Assembly (NCBI RefSeq): GCF_031679605.1
Contig: NZ_CP117522.1
Span: forward strand, 9,052,001 to 9,116,000
Reading direction: 5' to 3'
DNA from: Streptomyces luomodiensis
Lineage (GTDB): Bacteria > Actinomycetota > Actinomycetes > Streptomycetales > Streptomycetaceae
Length of the DNA: 64,000 bases
Shown here one piece after another: positions 26,999-36,086 of the stretch. Every line of letters starts with the position of its first letter. The first letter of the stretch is position 1. The notes under the pieces were generated by a model. That model was given only the letters and a program-made list of their open reading frames with translations, was not told the DNA's origin and searched no databases. The position numbers and the translations under genes were made by a program.

Positions 26999-29723
26999 AT
27001 GACGGGCACCTCTCGTCCCGATACCGTCCACGCCCTGCTCGCCGACGGCACCACCGTCGAGATACGCCCCGCCCGGCCACAGGACCGCGACGAGGTGCTG
27101 CGCATGCACCAGGAGCTGTCTCCCGAAGCCACCCGGCTGCGTTTCTTCGCCGTCAGCCCGCACTACGGACAGGAGGCGGCGGAGCGCATCTGCGCACCGG
27201 GACACCCCGGTTACCGTGCGCTCGTCGCGGTGGCCCGTGGCCGGGTGATCGGAGTGGCCGAGTACACCATGTTGCCGACGTCCCCCGGCGAACCGGTGTC
27301 CGCCGATATCGCCCTGGCCGTCGCCGAGCGCCGCCATGGCCAGGGCATCGGCACACTGCTGCTCGAACACCTCGTCCACGCGGCCCGGGAGGCGGGCATC
27401 TCCGCCTTCACCGCCGAGGCGCTCGCCGAGAACCACGAGGTCCTGAAGGTCTTCGCCGATCTGGGGCTGCGCACCTCCCGCCACTTCGACGGCACCGACG
27501 TCCGCTGCACCGTCCACCTGGCGGAGGACGAGCACTATCTGGCGGCGGTGGACCGGCGGGGCCGCATCGCCGACGTGGCCAGCCTGCGGCCACTGCTGCG
27601 GCCGCGTTCGGTGGCCGTGGTCGGCGCGGGCCGGCGGCCCGGCTCGGTGGGGCGGGCCGTGCTGGGCAACCTGCGGTCCGGGGGCTTCACCGGTGCGCTG
27701 TACGCGGTCAACCCGCACACTCAGGTCATCGAGGGGACACCGGCGTTCCCGTCCGTGGCGGCCCTGCCGCTCGTACCCGATCTCGTCGTGCTCGCGGTAC
27801 CGGCGCCCACGGTTCCCGAGGTCGCCGAAGAGTGCGGCACGGCGGGGGTGCGGGGGCTGGTGGTCCTGACGGCAGGGCTCGACACCGGTCAGGCGGAGGC
27901 GCTGTTCACCTGCTGCCGGCGCTCCGGTATGCGGCTGGTGGGTCCCAACTGTCTGGGGATCGCCGACACGGCCGACGAGGCGCGCTTGAACGCCACGTTC
28001 GCCGCGCATCCCCCGCTGTCCGGGTGCGTGGGTGTCGCCGTGCAATCCGGTGGCGTCGGCATCGCGCTGCTCGAACGGTACGGCCGGCTCGGCGTCGGTG
28101 TGTCCGGCTTCGTCTCGCTCGGCGACAAGTACGACGTCAGCGGCAACGACATGCTCCAGTGGTGGGAGGCGGACCCCCGCACCCGGCTCGCCGTGCTCCA
28201 CCTGGAGTCCTTCGGCAATCCGCGGGCCTTCTCGCGCACCGCGCGCCGCGTCGCCCGCACCATGCCCGTCCTCACCGTGGACGCGGGCCGATCGGACGCC
28301 GGACGACGCGCCGCCGCCTCGCACACCGCCGCCGCGGCCACCCCCACCATGACCCGAAGTGCCCTGTTCACCCAGGCCGGCATCATCGCCACCCGGAGCA
28401 TCGCCGAACTCGTCGACACCACGGCCCTGGTGCACGCCCAACCGCTGCCCGCGGGCTCCCGCGTCGCCGTGGTGAGCAACGCCGGAGGCGCCGGTGTGCT
28501 CGCCGCCGACGCCTGCGTCGACGCCGGGCTCGCGGTGCCCGCCCTGGACTCCTCCCTGGCCGGTGCGTTGCGGGCGGTCCTGCCACCCGGTGCCGCCACC
28601 GGCAACCCTGTGGACACCACGGCCGCCGTCACCGCCGACCGGATGCGCTCCTGCGTGGACCGGCTGGCGGCGACGGCGGCCGTGGACGCCGTACTGGTGG
28701 TGCTCGTTCCCACCGCGCTGGCCACCGGAACCCGCGACGATCCGCTCCTGGCCCTCACCGAGGCGCCAGGGCGTCGCCCCCGCCCGGTGGCTGCGGTCCT
28801 GCTCGACCAGGAAGCCCCCGTGCGGCTCCTGGCGAGCGCCGACGACCACCCCGTCCCCGCCTATTGCGAGCCGCGGTCGGCGGCCCGTGCCCTCGCCCAT
28901 GCCGCCCGCTACGCGCGCTGGCGCGCCGAACCACCGGGCAGCGTTCCCGCGCTGTCGGGGATCGACCATACGGGTGCGGCCGAACTCGTGGAGACTTTCC
29001 TCTCCCGCCACGCGGACGGTGGCTGGCTCGACCCGTGTGCCTGCGCGGCCCTGCTCGACCGCTACCACATCCCCCAGCTGCCCTGGGCCTGGGCCGAGGA
29101 CGAGGACACCGCCGTGGCCGCCGCGCGGCACCTGGTGGAGGACGAGCACGGCCGGGTGGCCCTCAAGGCGTACTGGCCCGGACTGGTGCACAAGAGCGAC
29201 CAGGGCGCGCTGCGGCTCGACCTGGAGTGGCCGGACCAGGTACGCCACGCCTACCGGGAGCTGCGGACGCGCTTCGCGGACCGGATGACCGGCGTTCTCC
29301 TACAGCCCATGGCCCGCCGGGGCGTGGAGCTGTTCGCCGGCGTCGCCCAGGATGAGGTGTTCGGCCCGCTGGTGCTCTTCGGCCTCGGCGGCACCGCCAC
29401 CGAACTCCTCGCCGACCACGCCGCCAGGCTCGCCCCGCTCACCGACCGCGATGCCCACAGCCTCCTCACCGCCCCGCGCTGTGCCCCCCCTGCTGTTCGG
29501 ATACCGGGGCGGTGAGCCGGTGGACCTGAAGGCGCTGGAGCAGTTGCTGCTGAGGCTCTCCCGGATGGCCTGCGACCTCCCGCAGCTCGCCGAGACCGAC
29601 CTCAACCCGGTGGTGGCCCGCCCCGACGGAGTGATGGCGCTGGACGCGCGGCTGCGCATCCTGCCACGCCATGCGCACGACCCCTACCTGCGGCGACTGC
29701 GCGCCGCCCGGCGGTGGGCCTGA
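26999..29723 (+). CDS. GNAT-ADP-forming acyl-CoA synthetase fusion (Pat-like), frameshifted near the 3' end
   Basis: The open frame gives 838 residues, to a stop at 29515. Domains: GNAT acetyltransferase (about 10-165), CoA-binding Rossmann (about 190-285), succinyl-CoA-ligase-like (about 290-490), and ATP-grasp (from about 660). The chain breaks at a run of seven C at 29484-29490; removing one C restores APLLFGYRGGEPVDLKALEQ and the normal family C-terminus to 29723 (907 residues, TDLNPVVARPDG). So the gene has a real or sequencing frameshift. Such proteins acetylate enzymes such as Acs, and the ligase half can make ATP from acetyl-CoA where catalytic. Its neighbours are stress and acetyl-CoA genes. 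Confidence 0.85.
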
Positions 29724-29745
29724 AGGCGCCGGGGACGGGGCGCGG

Positions 29746-30627
29746 TCACGTCTGCTGCGGGACGATGGCGACCGGGCACGCGGAGTGGTGGAGCACGGCA
29801 TGGCTGACCCGGCCGAGCTGCAGACCACCGTGGTCCCGGCGGCGGAGGGCGCCGACCACCAGCAGATCGGCCTGTTCCGACATCTCCAGCAGAACCCGGT
29901 GCGCCGGTCCCTCGATCACATCACGGTGGACCGAGACGCCACCCTCCTCGCGCTCGACCGGGTCCAGCACCTCGCTGAGGATGGTCGCGGCCTGCTCCTC
30001 GTAGATCAAGGTGGCCGCCCCGTGCACGAGCAACGACTGGCCCGCGCCCGCGTGCGCGGGGCGCCGCCAGGTGCGTACGGCGTGGAGTTCGGCGTCCCGC
30101 GCCCGCGCCTCCCGGAAGGCGAACCGGACGGCTGCCGACCCCTCCGCGAGGTCGCCGACCGCGAGGAGCACACGCCGGAAGGCCCCTTGACGGCCGCGCT
30201 CTCCGCCACGCACCACGATCACCGGGGAGACCGCACGCGCCGCCACGGCCAGGCTCACCGACCCCAGCACCGTGTCCACCAGCTCGCCCCTGCCACGGGA
30301 CCCGGTGACCACGCCGAACGCCTCACGGCTGTGCTCCAGCAACGCGGTGACGGTGTCTTCGGCCAGCACTTCGGCGGACACCTTCACATCCGGATCACGC
30401 AACCGCGCCCGTTCCGCGCAGGAGGCGACGATGTGCTCGGCCACGATCTCCCCCGAGGGGCGTTCCGTGCTGAACGAGGGGAGCCGGCCCTCGTACCGCT
30501 CCCACCGGGAGGCGTGGATCAGGCGCAGCGGCAGCTCATGGCGCGCCGCCTCGTCCACCGCCCAGTCCACGGCCTCCAGGCTGGATTCGGACCCGTCAAC
30601 ACCCACGACCAGCGGGAGCGCCATCAT
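29746..30627 (-). CDS. tandem-domain universal stress protein
   Basis: 293 residues from ATG 30627 (a second ATG follows at once; GGAAGG is the likely ribosome-binding site). UspA domains: VVGVDGSESSLEAVDWAVDEA and GSRGRGELVDTVLGSVSLA, then LLVVGALRRRDHGGLQLGRVS and HHSACPVAIVPQ. More divergent than the two plus-strand paralogues. It is convergent with the frameshifted GNAT-synthetase gene, with 22 bp between them. Confidence 0.9.
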   Translation of the reverse strand: MMALPLVVGVDGSESSLEAVDWAVDEAARHELPLRLIHASRWERYEGRLPSFSTERPSGEIVAEHIVASCAERARLRDPDVKVSAEVLAEDTVTALLEHSREAFGVVTGSRGRGELVDTVLGSVSLAVAARAVSPVIVVRGGERGRQGAFRRVLLAVGDLAEGSAAVRFAFREARARDAELHAVRTWRRPAHAGAGQSLLVHGAATLIYEEQAATILSEVLDPVEREEGGVSVHRDVIEGPAHRVLLEMSEQADLLVVGALRRRDHGGLQLGRVSHAVLHHSACPVAIVPQQT

Positions 30628-30751
30628 CCCCACCGCCCTTCCTGCGGTCGACTCGTCCGCTCCGGGTACCCCCGCGGCCGCACTCGCACCACGCCGGTTC
30701 CTGGGGACGGGCACATCGGCTCGATTCGGTGACCCGCGCCGACCCCGCCCG

Positions 30752-31540
30752 TCACGGCGCGGCCCCGGCCAGGACCGTCCCGGGGAAGCCCGGGGTGCGC
30801 CAGACCTCACCCGCCGCGGTGATCCCCAGCGCCTCGTGGCCGTCCAGCGCCTCGACCCAGGCGCGGGCCCCGCCGCCCATGGCGAACGCGGCGGTGGCGT
30901 AGGCGTCGGTCCGGGTGAGGTGACGGCCGGTGAGGGTGAGCGAGAGCAGCCCGGTGGCGGGCCGGCCGGTGTGCGGGTCCAGCACATGCGCACCGCGCTC
31001 GGCCGTGCCCGAGGTGGCGACGGCCAGGTCGTGTCCGGTGACGACGGCGGCCGGCTCCCCTGGGCGGGCGGGGTGGGCGATGCCGATCCGCCAGGGCGTG
31101 CCGGGGGCGGCTTCGCCACGCGACTGGAGGTCGCCGCCGCCGTTGACGCAAGTGTTGTGGGCGCCCGCCGCGTCCAGCATCTGGGAGACCCGCTCGACCG
31201 CCCAGCCCTTGACCATCCCGGAGGGGTCGAGCCGGCCGCCGGGGGTGTGGCTGAACCAGCCGCCGGTGGCGCGCGCCGCTTCCGCGCACAGCGCGAACAC
31301 CTCGGTCACCTCCGGCCCGTACCGCTCCGGGACCGGCTCGCCACGGCCCAGGCGGCTGATCACGCTGTTGGGGCGGTAGGTCGAGAAGACCTCGTCCACA
31401 TGGTGCAGCCAGCCCACGGCCTCCCGCAGGGCCCGGTGGACGGACGGGGTGACCGGGTCACGGAGGTCGAAGGAGAACACCGTGCCCATGACGTGCTCGA
31501 CGTGGCGCAGCCCACGGGCGGGCGCGGAGGCATCAGACAC
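30752..31540 (-). CDS. apbE: FAD:protein FMN transferase (ApbE family)
   Basis: 262 residues. ApbE attaches FMN from FAD to a Ser/Thr of a target protein. Motifs: MGTVFSFDL near the N-terminus, FSTYRPNSVISRL, DPSGMVKGWAVERVSQML, NGGGDLQ, and TRTDAYATAAFAMG, with the Asp and Thr for Mg2+. No signal peptide is visible, although its likely target is exported. The ATG at 31540 overlaps the FMN-binding gene by 8 bp (31533-31540), so the two are co-translated. Confidence 0.9.
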   Translation of the reverse strand: MSDASAPARGLRHVEHVMGTVFSFDLRDPVTPSVHRALREAVGWLHHVDEVFSTYRPNSVISRLGRGEPVPERYGPEVTEVFALCAEAARATGGWFSHTPGGRLDPSGMVKGWAVERVSQMLDAAGAHNTCVNGGGDLQSRGEAAPGTPWRIGIAHPARPGEPAAVVTGHDLAVATSGTAERGAHVLDPHTGRPATGLLSLTLTGRHLTRTDAYATAAFAMGGGARAWVEALDGHEALGITAAGEVWRTPGFPGTVLAGAAP

Positions 31541-32012
31541 CGGCCCTGTCCAGTGCGCTCTGGAGGGACCGGGTGTATCCCTCGCTGGTGTAGGTGGCGC
31601 CGGAGACCGCGTCGATGTGGGCGCTCTGGGCGCTCAGCGCCTCCTGGGTCAGCTGCGGTACGGCGTAGGAGTTGATCTCCTGGGAGCGGGGGCGGTCGGA
31701 CGGTGTCCGGAGCGCCTTGACGGCGGTGATCCTGCCGCCTGAGACCGTGACGGCCACCTGGACCGGGCCGTACACGGTGTTGCTCACGTCTCCGGTGTAG
31801 GTGGCGGAGGCGCCGGAGGTGCCGCCTGAGGGTGCGGGGGACGACGTTCCCGACCGGCCGGTGCCGGGCGACGGGGACGACGACGCTCCCGGAGTCCTGG
31901 AGGCCGGCGGCGACGCCGCCATGGCCGTGGCGGGGTTCTGGTGTGGTTTGAGCGACAGCAGCAGGACGATGCCCGCCACGGTCGAGACGGTGGTGACGGC
32001 GGTCTTGCGCAC
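31533..32012 (-). CDS. FMN-binding domain protein, membrane-anchored
   Basis: 159 residues. A single N-terminal hydrophobic segment (about 8-22) anchors it outside the membrane. A Ser/Pro/Gly-rich linker of about 45 residues follows, then an FMN-binding domain. The flavinylation motif SGATYTS (about 137-143) is present; FMN would be joined to the Thr by the ApbE encoded next. Its likely role is electron transfer from the membrane reductase upstream to an outside acceptor. Confidence 0.88.
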   Translation of the reverse strand: MRKTAVTTVSTVAGIVLLLSLKPHQNPATAMAASPPASRTPGASSSPSPGTGRSGTSSPAPSGGTSGASATYTGDVSNTVYGPVQVAVTVSGGRITAVKALRTPSDRPRSQEINSYAVPQLTQEALSAQSAHIDAVSGATYTSEGYTRSLQSALDRAGV

Positions 32013-32055
32013 GGAGGTCTCCTTCGGGTGCGGCGCGGTGCGGTGCGGATCGGAC

Positions 32056-33420
32056 TCAGAACGCGAACGACTCGTGGTGGACGCGGCGGCGCGGCACCCC
32101 GGCGTCGCGCAGGGCGCGCCGGGCGGCCTCCGTCATGCCGGGCGGGCCGCACAGGTAGACGTCACGTTCGGTGAGGTCGGGCACCAGGCCGCGCAGTCCC
32201 TCGGCGGTCAGCGGGGAGGAGTGGACGGCCGGCTCGTCGACGACGTAGTGGACGACCGCCCCGCGCGCGGCGGCCACGCCGTCCAGTTCGGCGCGGAGCG
32301 CCAGGTCCTCGGGGCGCCGGGCCCGGTAGACCAGGGTCACCTCGCCGGGCAGCGTCTCGAAGAGGGTCCGCAGCGGGGTGATCCCGACGCCGCCGCCCAG
32401 CAGGAGGGTCTTGCGGGCGCGGCGGCGGCGTGCGGTGAAGCCGCCGTACGGGCCCTCGGCGAGCACCCGGGTGCCGGGTTCGAGGCGGGCGAGCGCCGCG
32501 CTGTGGCCACCGGACGCCTTGACGGTGATCCGCAGATACGCCGGGTGCGGGACGGCCGACAGCGAGTAGGGGTTGGCGGCCCACCACAGGCCGTGGGTCA
32601 GGAACCGCCACCGGAAGAACTGGCCGGGCTCGGCGCACAGCTCCGTCAGCCGGTCGCCCGACAGGTACACCGACACCACACCCGGGGCCTCCGGCCGGAC
32701 CCCGGTGACGTACAGCCGGTGGCGCAGCGCCCGGCGTACCGGGACGGCGAACCGGTACCAGGCCAGCAGCGCCGCCGCTCCGATGTAGAGCGTGTACCAG
32801 GCCAACTGGGCGGGGCGGTCGCCGACGAAGTCGGCCCCGTCGGAGAGCTGGTGCCCGAAGACGAGGAAGACCGCGAGGTAGGTCGCGAAGTGCAGGAAGT
32901 GCCACGTCTCGTAGGAGACGCGGCGGCGCACGGCGCGCGCGGACACGCACGCGGTGACGAGGAAGAGCAGGAAGCCGATCGTGCCCTTGAGCAGGTCCGG
33001 GTAGTGGAGCACCAGGGTGGTGGTCTGGTCCACCACCCCGGTGTGCGATTCCAGCGCGTACCCCCAGATGATCAGCAGCACGTGGGCGCAGGCCAGCGAG
33101 ACCGTGTACCGGCCGCCCATGGCGTGCCAGCGGGCCAGCCGGTCGGTGCCGACGGCGCGGTCCAGGAGCGGTACGCGGGCCATGAGGATCAGCAGCACCG
33201 CACACGCGTAACCGGCGAGCAGCCCGGTGATCCGCCCCGCGCCGGTCAGCCAGTCCGCCGCGCCGACGACCGAGGACGTGTCGCTCCACCACAGCGCCAG
33301 GACGGCGGCGGCCCCGCCCCAGATCACCAGGTGCGCGAGGGCCGGGACGGGGCTGGGCGGGCGCGGTGCCGACCGGGCCGGGCGGGTCACGGCCGGGACC
33401 GGCGTTGTCGTGCTGGTCAT
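32056..33420 (-). CDS. ferric-reductase-like transmembrane flavoprotein
   Basis: 454 residues. About six membrane helices (residues 25-215) include paired heme-type histidines (RWHAMGGRY, CAHVLLIIWG, YETWHFLHF). A ferredoxin-reductase module follows, with FAD-binding PYSLSAV and the nucleotide-binding GGGVGITPLRTLF and CGPPGMTEAARRAL. It would take electrons from NAD(P)H inside to heme and then to the outside FMN protein. ATG 33420 has GAGAGG upstream. The three minus-strand genes form one unit, divergent from the two-component system. Confidence 0.88.
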   Translation of the reverse strand: MTSTTTPVPAVTRPARSAPRPPSPVPALAHLVIWGGAAAVLALWWSDTSSVVGAADWLTGAGRITGLLAGYACAVLLILMARVPLLDRAVGTDRLARWHAMGGRYTVSLACAHVLLIIWGYALESHTGVVDQTTTLVLHYPDLLKGTIGFLLFLVTACVSARAVRRRVSYETWHFLHFATYLAVFLVFGHQLSDGADFVGDRPAQLAWYTLYIGAAALLAWYRFAVPVRRALRHRLYVTGVRPEAPGVVSVYLSGDRLTELCAEPGQFFRWRFLTHGLWWAANPYSLSAVPHPAYLRITVKASGGHSAALARLEPGTRVLAEGPYGGFTARRRRARKTLLLGGGVGITPLRTLFETLPGEVTLVYRARRPEDLALRAELDGVAAARGAVVHYVVDEPAVHSSPLTAEGLRGLVPDLTERDVYLCGPPGMTEAARRALRDAGVPRRRVHHESFAF

Positions 33421-33503
33421 GGGATTCCTCTCGGTGAATTGCCTGGTCAGAGTGGTCGGCGAAGTTCTGAAAACCCTATGAACAGGGGCGAAGCGCTCGG
33501 AAT

Positions 33504-33523
33504 TCAGAGGAAACTCAGAGGAA
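33504..33523. promoter_or_regulatory. direct repeats in the divergent promoter of the flavin module and two-component system
   Basis: TCAGAGGAA occurs at 33504-33512 and again at 33515-33523, with an 11-bp period. Direct repeats of this spacing are the usual shape of OmpR/PhoB-family sites. The pair lies 46 bp before the response-regulator ATG and 84 bp before the reductase start, so autoregulation and control of the divergent genes are likely. Confidence 0.5.
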
Positions 33524-33568
33524 GGCCGGGCCTTGGCACGACGCGTCCCGAGGGATGCTGGACGCATC

Positions 33569-34303
33569 ATGGATACGCACACCACCAGCCGTTTTCTGCT
33601 GCGGCCCGACGGCGCCCGGGTCCGCGTCCTGGTCGTCGACGACGAGCCCGATCTGACCGATGTGCTGTCGGGGGCGCTGCGCTACGAGGGCTGGGAGGTC
33701 CGTACCGCCGCCGACGGCGCGTCCGCGCTGGAGGCGGTGCGGACGTTCCGCCCGGACGCGGTGGTACTCGACTGGATGCTGCCGGACACCGACGGGCTCA
33801 CGGTGCTGCGCGCGATCCGGGCGGAGCTGCCGGATGTGTGCGTGCTGTTCCTGACCGCCCGGGACGCGGTGGAGGATCGGATCGCGGGGATCACGGCGGG
33901 CGGCGACGACTACGTGACCAAGCCGTTCAGCCTGGAGGAGGTGCTGGCCCGGCTGCGCGGGCTGCTGCGCAGGGCCGGGATGGCGCGGGAGCCGGACGAC
34001 GACCGGCTGGTGGTCGGGGATCTGGTGATGGACGAGCAGGCGCGGGAGGTGACCCGCGGGGGCGTGGCCGTGGAGCTGTCCCGCACCGAGTTCGAACTGC
34101 TGCGGTTCCTGATGCGCAACCCCCGGCGGGTGCTGTCCAAGGCGCAGATCCTGGACCGGGTGTGGAGCTATGACTTCGGCGGCCAGGCGCATGTGGTCGA
34201 GCTGTACATCAGCTATCTGCGCAAGAAGATCGACGCCGGACGGGCGCCGCTGATCCACACGGTGCGCGGGGTGGGCTACGTGCTGAAGGCGGAGGTCTCG
34301 TGA
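33569..34303 (+). CDS. OmpR-family response regulator
   Basis: 244 residues from ATG 33569. Receiver domain with VVDDEPDL, phosphoacceptor Asp68 in VVLDWMLPDTDG, and KPF for the conserved Lys; then a winged-helix DNA-binding domain ending HTVRGVGYVLKAE. It overlaps the sensor kinase by 4 bp. Its binding site is probably the 11-bp direct repeat just upstream. Confidence 0.93.
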   Translation: MDTHTTSRFLLRPDGARVRVLVVDDEPDLTDVLSGALRYEGWEVRTAADGASALEAVRTFRPDAVVLDWMLPDTDGLTVLRAIRAELPDVCVLFLTARDAVEDRIAGITAGGDDYVTKPFSLEEVLARLRGLLRRAGMAREPDDDRLVVGDLVMDEQAREVTRGGVAVELSRTEFELLRFLMRNPRRVLSKAQILDRVWSYDFGGQAHVVELYISYLRKKIDAGRAPLIHTVRGVGYVLKAEVS

Positions 34304-35799
34304 GGCGGCCGCGCACCGGTCGGCTGCTGAGGTGGCTGCCCCGGACGCTGCGCGCCCGGCTGACCGCCGGTCTGGTGGTGCTGCTGGCGGTGGCATGTCT
34401 GGCGGTGGGGCTGACCACGGTGTTCGCGCTGGAGGGGTTTCTGGTGCGCCGGCTGGACCAGCAGCTGACGGCGGCCGGCGGCCGGTTCCCGGCCAGCCTG
34501 GAGCACGGTGAGCGGCGGCCGGACGCCGACAACCGGCCCGACACCCGTGGCCAGTCGGACGGCACCTTCGGCGCCCGGCTGGTGGACGGTACGCCGACCG
34601 ACGCGGCGGTGGTGCGCGACCAGACGGACGCCGCCGTACCGCTGACCGGCGCCGACCGGCGGGTCCTGGCCACGGTGCCGGTGGACGGCGCCGGCCACAG
34701 CATCCGGCTCACCGCGCTCCACGGCTACCGGGTCGCGGCGGTCGCGGGGGACGACGGCGACGTCCTGATCACCGGGCTGCCGCTGCGCCCGGTGGAGGAG
34801 ACCGTGCACCGGCTGGAGCTGGTGGAGACCGTGGTGTTCGGCAGCGCGCTGCTGGTGACCGGGGTGGCCGGGGCGCTGTGGGTCCGTCTGTCGCTGCGCC
34901 CGCTGCGGCGGGTGACCACGACCGCCGCGGGCGTGGCCGAGCTGCCGCTGGCCAGCGGTGAGGTGGCCATGCCGCCACCGGTGCCGGACACCGATCCGCA
35001 CACCGAGGTGGGCCAGGTGGGCACCGCGCTCAACCGCATGCTCGGCCACGTCGGGGACGCGCTGGGCCGTCGCCAGGCGAGCGAGGAGCGGCTGCGGCAC
35101 TTCGCCGCCGACGCCAGCCACGAGCTGCGCACCCCGGTGGCCTCCGTCCGCGGCCACGCGGAGCTGGCACTGCGCCATCCGGGTCCGGTGCCGGCCGAGG
35201 TGCGGCACGCGCTGGAGCGGATCCAGTCCGAGTCGGAGCGGATGTCCACGCTCGTGGACGATCTGCTGCTGCTCGCCCGGCTCGACGCGGGGCGGCCGCT
35301 GGCCCGCGCGCCGGTCGACCTGACCCGGCTGGTGCTGGACGCGACGGGCGACGCACGGGCCGCCGGTCCGGGACACCGCTGGACGCTGGAGCTGGCCGAG
35401 GAGCCGGTCACGGTCGTCGGCGACGAGCACCGCCTCCAGCAGGTGGTGGGCAACCTGCTGGCCAACGCCCGTATCCACACCCCGCCCGGCACGCGGGTCA
35501 CGGTCCGGCTGGCACCGGCCGGCGAGGACTGGGCCGAGTTCAGCGTGGCGGACGACGGTCCCGGGGTTCCCCAGGCGCTCCGGGACGAGGTGTTCGAGCG
35601 GTTCGCCCGCGCCGACCCGGGGCGGGCTCGGGCCGCGGGCGGCACCGGACTGGGTCTGGCGATCGCCCGCGCCGTCATCGCGGCACACGGCGGCACGGTC
35701 ACGCTGGGCGGCGCGCCGGGCGCCACCACCTTCCGGGTCCGCCTTCCCCGCCGCACCACGGCGCCCGATCCGGCTGACACGGCGCCCGATCCGGGCTGA
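34300..35799 (+). CDS. sensor histidine kinase
   Basis: 499 residues. Two membrane helices (about 17-45 and 172-197) flank an extracytoplasmic sensor of about 125 residues. HAMP, then the H-box FAADASHELRTPVASV, N-box NLLANARIHT, G1 VADDGPGVP and G2 GGTGLGLAIARAV follow. It phosphorylates the preceding regulator. The signal is unknown; the neighbouring FMN/reductase genes suggest redox or metal at the envelope. Confidence 0.92.
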   Translation: MRRPRTGRLLRWLPRTLRARLTAGLVVLLAVACLAVGLTTVFALEGFLVRRLDQQLTAAGGRFPASLEHGERRPDADNRPDTRGQSDGTFGARLVDGTPTDAAVVRDQTDAAVPLTGADRRVLATVPVDGAGHSIRLTALHGYRVAAVAGDDGDVLITGLPLRPVEETVHRLELVETVVFGSALLVTGVAGALWVRLSLRPLRRVTTTAAGVAELPLASGEVAMPPPVPDTDPHTEVGQVGTALNRMLGHVGDALGRRQASEERLRHFAADASHELRTPVASVRGHAELALRHPGPVPAEVRHALERIQSESERMSTLVDDLLLLARLDAGRPLARAPVDLTRLVLDATGDARAAGPGHRWTLELAEEPVTVVGDEHRLQQVVGNLLANARIHTPPGTRVTVRLAPAGEDWAEFSVADDGPGVPQALRDEVFERFARADPGRARAAGGTGLGLAIARAVIAAHGGTVTLGGAPGATTFRVRLPRRTTAPDPADTAPDPG

Positions 35800-35830
35800 C
35801 CGGGGCCGGCGGGCGGTGGCCGCGGCGAGG

Positions 35831-35950
35831 TCAGGCGTTGCGCGGAAGGAGGCCGACGCCGTCGGCGTGGCGCAGCGGGGTGGCAGGTGATGCCGCCGAA
35901 GGTGACGGGCACGTCGAGGTCGCCGGTGGACGCGGGGGCGCGTCGGGAAC
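35831..35950 (-). pseudogene. C-terminal fossil of an RraA-like protein
   Basis: On the minus strand one frame reads STGDLDVPVTFGGITCHPA and, after a one-base shift, another continues TPLRHADGVGLLPRNA to a stop at 35831. Joined, they match the end of RraA-like/4-hydroxy-4-methyl-2-oxoglutarate aldolase family proteins (VPVTFGG..PGDLLHADADGV). The rest of the gene is missing; upstream sequence is an 18-bp tandem repeat. It lies directly downstream of a FadR-type regulator, as a lost operon partner would. Divergence is strong, so identity is moderate. Confidence 0.45.
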
Positions 35951-35991
35951 GCTCCCGCTCCCGGGAACGCTCCCGCTCCCGGTAACGCTCC
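35945..35991. repeat. 18-bp tandem repeat, about 2.6 copies
   Basis: GGGAACGCTCCCGCTCCC occurs twice in a row (35945-35962, 35963-35980) and is followed by GGTAACGCTCC. Each unit is itself partly palindromic (GGGAaCGcTCCC). The repeat borders the RraA-like fossil and may mark the site where that gene was lost. The rest of 35800-36086 holds no gene I can support. Confidence 0.7.
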
Positions 35992-36086
35992 ACCGGGGCG
36001 CCCGCCGGATGCTGGAACGCGAGGCGGCGGAGGACGGCGTCAGCACCCTGGCGGGCGCGGGGCACCTGGGCGCCGCGTGAGGCGGA

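Noticed and set aside
26000-29248. A 1082-codon open frame on the minus strand through the CBS/USP/GNAT region
   Set aside because: It lies antisense to well-supported genes and has no recognisable domain; long antisense frames are common at this GC content.
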